DNA of 9,365 bases, taken from NCBI GenBank assembly GCA_002428385.1, contig DIWB01000028.1, positions 14,927 to 24,291 on the forward strand, given 5' to 3'. Numbering within the stretch: the stretch's first letter is position 1; every line of letters begins with the position of its first letter. Source of the stretch: Bacteroidales bacterium UBA6117 (GTDB taxonomy: Bacteria > Bacteroidota > Bacteroidia > Bacteroidales > VadinHA17). Positions 1-5,346 of the stretch are shown here, in pieces. The notes under the pieces were generated by a model, which ran no database searches, was not told the origin of the DNA, and worked only from the letters and a program-made list of their open reading frames with translations. The translations under genes and the position numbers were made by a program.

Positions 1-18
1 ACGACAGAAAATAATTGA

Positions 19-161
19 GAACAGTTGGGCACTTTAAAGTCAACACCCCAGGTGTCGTAAAAGGTATCCTGCATGTTTGGGGACTGCAGATAATCATTTA
101 GAACAGTTGGGCAATTTGAAGTCAACACCCCAGGTGTCGTAAAAGGTATCCTGCATGTTTG
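19..161. repeat. Tandem direct repeat, 82-bp period
   Basis: Two 61-bp copies lie at 19-79 and 101-161 and differ at only two positions. They are separated by 21 bp that resemble both the 18 bp before copy 1 and the bases after copy 2 (each contains a cagA-rich, taatt-like segment). The true unit is therefore about 82 bp, and an earlier copy probably lies to the left of the window. Each copy contains a short hairpin, ACACC-cca-GGTGT (43-55 in copy 1). Copy 1 also has the perfect 10-bp palindrome actttaaagt (31-40), which is degraded in copy 2. The 82-bp period is not a multiple of three, so a repeated protein domain is not the explanation. The near-identical spacers and the long repeat argue against a CRISPR array. 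Confidence 0.85.
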
Positions 162-229
162 TACAGCAGAAAATTCCTGAAATAATGACCTCGTATATTT
201 TTTATGTGTCTTACGCATAAAACAAACAA

Positions 230-265
230 AAAAGCCCTGACTGCATGATTGCAGTCAGGGCTTTT
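230..265 (-). terminator. Rho-independent terminator of the S8 peptidase gene
   Basis: A 16-bp perfect stem (230-245 pairing with 250-265) closes a 4-nt loop (246-249). Its core is GCCCTGACTGCA. On the minus strand the stem is followed by a T-rich tract (TTTTTTGTTTGTTTT). It starts 17 nt past the stop codon of the minus-strand peptidase gene, so it most likely ends that transcript and separates it from the repeat array to the left. Confidence 0.9.
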
Positions 266-281
266 AATATTATCAGACTGA

Positions 282-1472
282 TCAATTATGGATTATGGGA
301 TCAGGATTACCGTCGGGATCATTTACTACGTATCCATCGTCATTGGGATGTCCACCCGTGACAAGAAGTACTCCGCATGCATGAGGTGCTGCCATTGAAG
401 TGCCGCTCATTGTTGCATAGGCATCGCCCTTGTAGGTTGAATAAATGCTGACGCCGGGAGCACAATAATCAACCGGAGGATTACCGTAATTGGAAAAGTA
501 AGCCCAGACAAGGTTTTTATCGCAAGCGGAAATGGTATAAATATTTGTGCCGTTTGTGCGGGCAGGTGAATGATTGTTTGCATCATCGCTCTCATTCCCT
601 GCGGCGAGTGCTACAAAAAGGCCTGCTTCTCCCATGGCAACAACAGCAAGGTCGACTGGTTCATAAACACCTCCTCCGAGGCTCATATTTACGGCATCAC
701 CTTCAGTTGCAGAAGCAGCGACATAATTAACTCCGGCAATTATTGTGGAATAAGCCCCGGATCCCCTTTTGTCAAGAACTTTTACCGGGACTACCGCAGC
801 ACCGGCTGCAACTCCAACGACACCAATAGTATTATTTATTGCGGCAACTATGCCAGCGCAATGTGTTCCATGACCATTATCATCCTCGGCTGAGGTTGTT
901 CTTGGGACAAAGGTTTTTCCTGATGCACCATCAACATTCAGGTCGGGATGGTTTTGATCAATTCCGGTGTCAATTATCCATACTTTTTTAGTACCTGTAT
1001 AGGAGGTCCCGCCACCTACGATGTTTATACCGGGAGGGGTAACCTGAGCAGGTTGCGTAACGGGAGGGCTTACAGGTCTTGCCAGAACAACCATCCTGTC
1101 GGGCCATACACCAAGAACACCGGGATTTTTAGCCAGGCTGGAAGCTTCATCCGGCGACAATTTAAGTGCAAAGCCTTCCACCGATGAAGCATAGACATGA
1201 ATGGGCTCCCTTGCTACAATATCTGAAGCCTTCAGTATTTTGGGTATTTCGCCCAGCATTGCAACCTGTGCATCAGCATAACCCAACTTTGCTGATTTGA
1301 TGGATGTTGTTCCATCTTTCAGGAGTACCACATACTGGCCAGGAATGACATCACCGTCGGAAAATGAAACCAGTGAACTGTCATCCTGCGGCAGAGATGC
1401 TTCCCTTTCTCTTTCGCATGAACCTGCAACTATCAGCAGAGCAGCAAAAGCAACAAGTAAAAATTTTTTCAT
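282..1472 (-). CDS. S8 family serine peptidase (subtilase), lipoprotein
   Basis: This 396-residue protein is a subtilisin-like serine endopeptidase. A lipoprotein signal peptide (charged MKK, hydrophobic 4-16, AGSC with Cys19) predicts membrane anchoring. Residues about 43-130 resemble the inhibitor I9 propeptide (begins IPGQYVVLLKDG), followed by a Pro-rich linker (about 133-147). The catalytic domain shows all triad motifs: Asp168 in VWIIDTGID, His201 in DNGHGTHCAG, the oxyanion Asn293 in AAGNES and Ser359 in MSGTSMAAPH. It ends only about 37 residues past the catalytic Ser, with an Asp/Asn/Pro-rich tail and no C-terminal sorting domain. The substrate is unknown. The reading frame is intact, and the start at MKK is fixed by the signal peptide. 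A terminator follows immediately and a weak promoter precedes it. It lies 152 bp downstream of the other minus-strand lipoprotein gene, so co-transcription is possible but not shown. Confidence 0.95.
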   Translation of the reverse strand: MKKFLLVAFAALLIVAGSCEREREASLPQDDSSLVSFSDGDVIPGQYVVLLKDGTTSIKSAKLGYADAQVAMLGEIPKILKASDIVAREPIHVYASSVEGFALKLSPDEASSLAKNPGVLGVWPDRMVVLARPVSPPVTQPAQVTPPGINIVGGGTSYTGTKKVWIIDTGIDQNHPDLNVDGASGKTFVPRTTSAEDDNGHGTHCAGIVAAINNTIGVVGVAAGAAVVPVKVLDKRGSGAYSTIIAGVNYVAASATEGDAVNMSLGGGVYEPVDLAVVAMGEAGLFVALAAGNESDDANNHSPARTNGTNIYTISACDKNLVWAYFSNYGNPPVDYCAPGVSIYSTYKGDAYATMSGTSMAAPHACGVLLVTGGHPNDDGYVVNDPDGNPDPIIHN

Positions 1473-1497
1473 ATGTCAGGTTTGGTTTTGGGTGCAC

Positions 1498-1526
1498 TAA
1501 AGATAAACAATTGATAATTGTGCAAG
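1498..1526 (-). promoter_or_regulatory. Possible promoter of the S8 peptidase gene with spacer dyad
   Basis: Reading the minus strand, CTTG (1523-1526) is followed after 17 bp by TATCTTTA (1498-1505), which matches the Bacteroidota -7 box TAnnTTTG except at the last base. The spacing is shorter than the usual 19-21 bp. The spacer holds a perfect dyad, ACAATT-gat-AATTGT (1507-1521), which could be a repressor site. The -7 box lies about 25 nt before the start codon. The match is modest. Confidence 0.35.
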
Positions 1527-1624
1527 TAAGATCAAACCAAAAAAATCAGTTGATATTTATAATTACTGCGATCAGGAATTTTTGAAAGACCACGTGAGCC
1601 TTGCGGGATGTCCGCTGCCGGTAG

Positions 1625-2527
1625 TCAGTTCCCGTAATTGAACCTGACAATTGTCGGGATCCCCTTTGCCCCCTCGTTTGAGATAAGCATATCACCGTTT
1701 TCCATGAAGGTTATGCCTTCGGGCTGGGCGAAAAGATCTTTGTCGAGCCGCTCCATCGAATCGATTGTTCCGTTCATATTGAAGACAAAAAGGAGCCTTT
1801 CGGGACCGGAGATGGCATACAGCCTATAGGTAATCGGGTGAATGCCGATTGCCGAGATTTTCATGTTGATGTCCGGTACTTTTTCCTCTCCTTTTTTTCC
1901 TTTCATTGGCACCTTTATATTGTTTCTGACGGCAAATTCTTCAATCTTCTTTATGTCAAAGTCCATAACCGTGCCTTTTATGAGGGTTTTGGAAGCAAGG
2001 TTAAAACCATAGATATGCCTTGTAGCCTGGTTTGAAGGATTATCGGATGATATCTCTTTCGGGGATATCAGCAGCCTGTTGTTCTTCGGATCGTAGCACA
2101 GTCCTTCCGCATCTTTGCCCGGGATGCCTGTATCGTAAGCATTTTTAGGGGAGTTGGCTGAGGTGAAATCAACAATTTCAGTCAGAACCTCATCGCTTCT
2201 GAGGACGTAAAGGGCTTTGTTCACCCTGGCAATTCCCTCATAGTCGCCGTCAGAACCGAAGGCAACCTGTTTTGTTATGCTGTTTCTGTTCAGGTCATAG
2301 ATGAAAACCATCCCGTGTTCATCCTGAATGCAGGCGACTGAAGAAGCGTCCACGGTTGTTATTCCACTTATCTCATGAAGCGACGGAGGCAGATTATAAA
2401 CCTTATCGGGTGTTGTCAGATTGTAGCCTGTTTTATCTGTTACGCCCGGAGTATTAACACTCTCTGATGGGCATCCGGCGATCAGCTGTGATGCGATTGC
2501 CAGCCAGTATAAATGTCCTGCCATCAT
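1625..2527 (-). CDS. SdiA-regulated-like beta-propeller lipoprotein
   Basis: This 300-residue protein has the repeated motifs of the SdiA-regulated (YjiK-like, PF06977-type) family: HEISGI (51-56), a strand with DEHG and FIYDL (69-79), GDYEGIA (94-100), DAEGLCYDP (139-147), ISAIGIHP (224-231), QPEGITF (268-274) and LISNEG (281-286). Such repeats form a propeller fold; the molecular function of the family is not established. A lipobox LIAGC with Cys19 predicts a lipoprotein. The signal peptide is odd because its n-region has no Lys or Arg (only His5). The frame upstream of the tandem ATG codons gives two lysines and then a TAG stop, with no ATG, GTG or TTG, so MMAG is the only conventional start. 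It diverges from the oxidoreductase gene across a 269-bp gap. No terminator is visible after it. Confidence 0.85.
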   Translation of the reverse strand: MMAGHLYWLAIASQLIAGCPSESVNTPGVTDKTGYNLTTPDKVYNLPPSLHEISGITTVDASSVACIQDEHGMVFIYDLNRNSITKQVAFGSDGDYEGIARVNKALYVLRSDEVLTEIVDFTSANSPKNAYDTGIPGKDAEGLCYDPKNNRLLISPKEISSDNPSNQATRHIYGFNLASKTLIKGTVMDFDIKKIEEFAVRNNIKVPMKGKKGEEKVPDINMKISAIGIHPITYRLYAISGPERLLFVFNMNGTIDSMERLDKDLFAQPEGITFMENGDMLISNEGAKGIPTIVRFNYGN

Positions 2528-2542
2528 GATTTTGCCTTTTTG

Positions 2543-2575
2543 CTAATATAGTCAAAACACCTTACATGAGCCAAT
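2543..2575 (-). promoter_or_regulatory. Weak candidate promoter for the propeller lipoprotein
   Basis: On the minus strand ATTG (2572-2575) precedes TATATTAG (2543-2550) by 21 bp, giving partial matches to the TTTG / TAnnTTTG promoter of Bacteroidota. The -7 box would place the transcript start only about 10 nt before the ATG. It is a position-supported guess with two mismatches. Confidence 0.25.
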
Positions 2576-2580
2576 GTTAT

Positions 2581-2630
2581 TCAGTCTGCCAAAATATGTT
2601 TCACAGCATACAGTGAAAAAAATGGACTGA
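2581..2630. repeat. Nested inverted repeats in the divergent intergenic region
   Basis: The outer arms TCAGTC (2581-2586) and GACTGA (2625-2630) enclose the inner arms TTTCAC (2599-2604) and GTGAAA (2613-2618), the latter with an 8-nt centre. The element sits upstream of both the minus-strand propeller lipoprotein and the plus-strand oxidoreductase, so it could be an operator for either. The arms are only 6 bp and no U-tract follows, so it is not a terminator; chance is possible. Confidence 0.35.
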
Positions 2631-2796
2631 CAGAAGTTTTATAAGAAGAACAAATGGTTATTTTTAGCCTGGTTTTTAAGAATCTAACCCATAATCACTA
2701 ATTGAAATGAAACCCTCATGTTTAAAATCACTGACAGTAATGAAAGTATTTGACACATGCAGGTTCCATGCGACCTTAAATTAAAATTATTTACAC

Positions 2797-4218
2797 ATGA
2801 AAGAGACTACAAACAAAGGTTTGAACCGACGCGATTTTCTTGGATTATCGGCGCTGGGCCTTACTGGCCTGACGATTCTGCCCAGCTATGTTATTAACGG
2901 TATAAGGGTGGCTCCGAGCGACCGGGTACTTATGGGTACCATAGGGCTTGGCCGTCAGGCTCTTTCTGATTTCCGTGGTTTTGCAGGCGCTCCAGGGCTT
3001 CAGGTTGTTGCCTGTTGCGATGTTGATACCATCAAGCAGCAGAGATACAAGAAGACAGTTGAGGAGTGGCAGAAATCCTTAGGCCTTGCTCCCAGGTGCG
3101 ACACATATGAACAGTATGAACAGCTTCTTGAGCGTAAGGACATTGACGTGGTGGAGGTTGTGACTCCCGATCACTGGCATGCGCTGATGACTATTCATGC
3201 CTGCCAGGCCGGCAAGGATGTGTATGTTCAGAAGCCCCTTTCCTACACCATTCAGGAAGCTCTTGTAATGACAAGGGTTGCCAACGACAACAAGAGGGTT
3301 GTTCAGGTTGGCAGCCAGCAGCGTTCAAGCAAGGAGTTCCAGAAAGCTATTGAGTTGGTTCAGAAAGGCGCCATCGGACATATTGAAAAGATCTATGCAA
3401 AGGTTGGTGATCCGCCTAAACCATTTGATCTTCCTTCGATGCCCATCCCCGGCAACCTGAACTGGAACCTCTGGCTCGGTCCGCTGAATGACGACAAGAT
3501 CCATTATCACTCCGACCTTGCACCGCAGATCACTCTCGATCCGGTTCAGAACGAGACACTCTGGGGCGCATGGCGCTGGTATCTCGAAATGGGGAACGGT
3601 TACACCGCCGACTGGGGAGCACATATGTTCGACATCGCCCAGGCAGCTATAGGAATGGACGGATCGGCACCCTGCGAAGTTATTCCAAAAGGATACAACG
3701 GTACGGAATACATGACCTTCAAATACAAAACGGGAGTTGTGATGACAGAACAGCCATATCTTGAAGATAATCCAGGCGCCCAGGGCATCAAGTTCATTGG
3801 TACCAAGGGATGGATTGAGGTTGCCAGGGGTTATATCGGGTGCTCCGATCCTTCACTAATCCCGGCCGAGATTGCAGGAAGCCGTCCTCAGCCAAGGGCT
3901 CAGCGCCCGGCAGGACAGGCAGCTCAGGCACGCCCTGCCCAGCAGGCCCGTCCGGCGCCAACCCGCGAAGGACTACAGTTCGAGATAAGCTCGCCTCATA
4001 TGCAGAATTTCATCGATTCAGTTCGTTCCCGTGTAAAACCTATCGCTTCAATCGAGGTCGGCTGCAGTACAGCAATCGCCTGCTGCATCGGCAATATCGC
4101 CAATGAACTTAAAAGACCGGTCAAATGGGATCCGGCAACCTATACCTTTATAGACGACAAGGAAGCATGCAGCCACAGGCTTATGCATTACGAATACAGA
4201 AGGCCGTATCACCTTTAA
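2797..4218 (+). CDS. Gfo/Idh/MocA family oxidoreductase with Tat signal
   Basis: This 473-residue protein belongs to the NAD(P)-dependent sugar/inositol oxidoreductase family, in the Tat-exported branch common in Bacteroidota. Arg11-Arg12 in NRRDFLGL is a twin-arginine motif followed by a hydrophobic stretch (15-33). The Rossmann motif GTIGLG is at 47-52. The family's EKP signature appears as QKP (146-148). The C-terminal domain shows GNGYTADWGAHMFD (267-280, including Asp272 and His276) in the expected catalytic region. The protein ends with the HRLMHYEYRRPY-type tail seen in this branch. These enzymes act on sugars or sugar acids; the substrate here is unknown. Residues about 362-391 form a Pro/Ala/Gln/Arg-rich low-complexity insertion. 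The gene is apparently monocistronic, with a terminator 23 nt downstream. The frame is intact and the start fits the Tat signal. Confidence 0.93.
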   Translation: MKETTNKGLNRRDFLGLSALGLTGLTILPSYVINGIRVAPSDRVLMGTIGLGRQALSDFRGFAGAPGLQVVACCDVDTIKQQRYKKTVEEWQKSLGLAPRCDTYEQYEQLLERKDIDVVEVVTPDHWHALMTIHACQAGKDVYVQKPLSYTIQEALVMTRVANDNKRVVQVGSQQRSSKEFQKAIELVQKGAIGHIEKIYAKVGDPPKPFDLPSMPIPGNLNWNLWLGPLNDDKIHYHSDLAPQITLDPVQNETLWGAWRWYLEMGNGYTADWGAHMFDIAQAAIGMDGSAPCEVIPKGYNGTEYMTFKYKTGVVMTEQPYLEDNPGAQGIKFIGTKGWIEVARGYIGCSDPSLIPAEIAGSRPQPRAQRPAGQAAQARPAQQARPAPTREGLQFEISSPHMQNFIDSVRSRVKPIASIEVGCSTAIACCIGNIANELKRPVKWDPATYTFIDDKEACSHRLMHYEYRRPYHL

Positions 4219-4241
4219 GACATCTTAATTATTTACCAGTC

Positions 4242-4280
4242 AAAGCCGGAGAAGAGAAAACTCTTTTTTCCGGCTTTTTT
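4242..4280 (+). terminator. Rho-independent terminator of the oxidoreductase gene
   Basis: AAAGCCGGA (4242-4250) pairs with TCCGGCTTT (4269-4277). The stem continues inside with GAAGAG pairing to CTCTTT around an AAAA loop, leaving a 2-nt bulge. It ends in six T residues (4275-4280) on the plus strand. It lies between the oxidoreductase stop codon and the cupin promoter box, so the two genes are separate transcription units. Confidence 0.88.
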
Positions 4281-4328
4281 GTTGCTTTGGTTAATTCTTA
4301 CCGGCATCAGGGGATAAACATCTTTTTT

Positions 4329-4336
4329 TAACTTTG
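4329..4336 (+). promoter_or_regulatory. Bacteroidota-type -7 box for the cupin gene
   Basis: TAACTTTG matches the TAnnTTTG consensus exactly and sits 20 nt before the cupin ATG, a normal distance. I see no TTTG at the -33 position, which is often poorly conserved. Its location just after the oxidoreductase terminator supports independent transcription of the cupin gene. Confidence 0.55.
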
Positions 4337-4356
4337 CATCATTAAAAGCAAACGCC

Positions 4357-4713
4357 ATGAAGATTAACAACAACAATGAGATAACTGCCGCAGTGGTTAC
4401 CACAGAAGGAGCCAGGGATGTCAGGATGAAGATACTCATTGGTCCGGCTGACGGATCAGACAATATTATTATGAGGCATTTCACCATTGCTCCGGGAGGG
4501 AACACTCCGTATCACAAGCATAACTACGAGCATGTTGTGAAAATTGAGGCCAACAGGGGGATTGCCGTCGATGAGAACGGGAACGAGTTTGAGGTTTCAG
4601 AGGGTCAAAGCGTATTTGTCAGTCCGGATGTAATGCATCAGTTCAGGAATCCGTTCAATGAGGATTTTGAATTCCTGTGTATCATACCCAACCATGCCGG
4701 TAAGGGGCAATAA
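4357..4713 (+). CDS. Small single-domain cupin protein
   Basis: This 118-residue protein has no signal peptide and is probably cytoplasmic. It is a single cupin_2-type beta-barrel. The first motif begins at GGNTPYHKHNYEH (47-59) with His53 and His55 as metal ligands; Glu58 or His59 lies near the usual glutamate position. The second motif is PDVMHQFRN (90-98), with His94 as the third histidine ligand and Asn98 closing the motif. The protein therefore probably binds a divalent metal. The reaction cannot be told from the sequence: cupins of this size include isomerases, dioxygenases and binding proteins. It is intact and has its own -7 box. No terminator is visible after it. Confidence 0.88.
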   Translation: MKINNNNEITAAVVTTEGARDVRMKILIGPADGSDNIIMRHFTIAPGGNTPYHKHNYEHVVKIEANRGIAVDENGNEFEVSEGQSVFVSPDVMHQFRNPFNEDFEFLCIIPNHAGKGQ

Positions 4714-4909
4714 ATTTTAAAATTAAGTGGTTCGTGATTTCGGTGGTTACCGTCAGGTGATCGGGGCCAGTTCTGTGGGTTATTACGGATGTAGAGGTGG
4801 GCGGCGGGCACGTATTTGTGAATGTGCTGGGCTCATCCTGTAGTTTGCGGCGGCAGGCTTTACATAAGGCACGACGACAGATTGTTTGTGTATGATGTTA
4901 AGGAAGAAG
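4714..4909. other. Non-coding stretch after the cupin gene
   Basis: I find no credible gene, hairpin terminator or promoter here. The sequence is more G-rich than the neighbouring genes and leads directly into the short tandem repeat cluster. A long minus-strand open frame crosses from 5330 back to 4914 but is explained by repeats and by overlap with the small membrane gene. Confidence 0.6.
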
Positions 4910-5064
4910 GGCGTTAAGGCATAAAGGCGTAAAGGCGGCTTAATGTTGCTGGTTGCTGGTTACTGGTTGCAAGTTTCAGGGTTTCAGGCATTGACTTACT
5001 GAATACCGAATACTGAATACCGAATACCGAATACCGAATACCGTTCTTAACTGCCAACTGCCAA
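4910..5064. repeat. Cluster of distinct 7- and 8-bp tandem repeats
   Basis: Five short arrays lie side by side. First is an 8-bp GGCGTTAA/GGCATAAA/GGCGTAAA series (4910-4933). Next are four 7-bp units of the GGTTGCT type (4944-4971). Then two GTTTCAG units at 8-bp spacing (4973-4987). Then six 7-bp GAATACC units with one variant ending in T (5001-5042). Last are two CTGCCAA units (5051-5064). The unit sequences differ but the period is nearly constant. The cluster ends about 80 bp upstream of the promoter at 5145. It is not protein coding in any persuasive frame. Replication slippage is the likely source; a function is not evident. Confidence 0.88.
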
Positions 5065-5070
5065 CCGGGC

Positions 5071-5084
5071 ATCAGGGCCCTGAT
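5071..5084. repeat. 14-bp perfect palindrome
   Basis: ATCAGGGCCCTGAT reads the same on both strands. It sits between the short-repeat cluster and the promoter at 5145, about 60 bp upstream of the -33 box, where an activator or repressor could bind. No U-tract follows, so it is not a terminator. A role is only a possibility. Confidence 0.45.
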
Positions 5085-5144
5085 CACCATTAATAATTTG
5101 TTTACCATCCCGGACGGTGTGTTGGCCAAAATAACACTGTAAAG

Positions 5145-5176
5145 TTTGATTTTGGTGTCAGGTTGAACTAACTTTG
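5145..5176 (+). promoter_or_regulatory. Consensus Bacteroidota promoter upstream of the small membrane gene
   Basis: TTTG (5145-5148) and TAACTTTG (5169-5176) are separated by 20 bp. Both boxes match the primary sigma factor promoter of Bacteroidota (TTTG, 19-21 bp, TAnnTTTG) exactly. The predicted start near 5182 gives a leader of about 27 nt before the ATG at 5209. It is the best promoter in the window and would also have transcribed the sensor kinase remnant that follows. Confidence 0.75.
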
Positions 5177-5208
5177 TCTTAAATAATTGAATAAAAGCAC
5201 ACCGCGTT

Positions 5209-5340
5209 ATGCCGCAGCACATTTTCAACGAATACCCGAAGAGAAATACGGTAGCTTTCTGGATTTCGATTGCAATCGGGATAGCCCTGCTTGCCTGTGT
5301 AATAGTTCTTTTTGTAAAATACACGGCCATCTTGTTCTAG
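5209..5340 (+). CDS. Small single-span membrane protein (43 residues), unknown
   Basis: The open frame starts at ATG 5209 and ends at TAG 5338-5340. The N-terminus is hydrophilic, with Lys11-Arg12 just before a long hydrophobic stretch (about 15-36, containing ISIAIGIALL and VIVLFV). A Lys37-Tyr-Thr turn and a hydrophobic end, AILF, follow. By the positive-inside rule the N-terminus would be cytoplasmic. There is no cleavage site or lipobox. A consensus promoter lies 32 bp upstream, which strongly supports expression. It is followed 6 nt later by the presumed start of the decayed sensor kinase, so it may once have been the first gene of that operon. I do not recognise a family. It could be a small accessory of the sensor or an unrelated membrane peptide. 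Confidence 0.65.
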   Translation: MPQHIFNEYPKRNTVAFWISIAIGIALLACVIVLFVKYTAILF

Positions 5341-5346
5341 CAAGAA

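Noticed and set aside
1..180. CRISPR array
   Set aside because: Repeats are 61 bp or more with similar, not unique, 21-bp spacers, and there are only two full copies and no cas genes.
570..893. 107-codon plus-strand frame opposite the S8 peptidase
   Set aside because: It is the complementary shadow of the catalytic domain, which has all triad motifs in the minus-strand frame.
3325..3624. 99-codon minus-strand frame within the oxidoreductase
   Set aside because: It is an antisense shadow of a well-supported gene with no motif of its own.
4914..5330. 138-codon open frame on the minus strand
   Set aside because: It runs through the 7-bp repeat arrays (giving repetitive RYSVFGIQYSVF-like sequence) and overlaps the promoter and small membrane gene on the other strand. 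It has no coherent domain.
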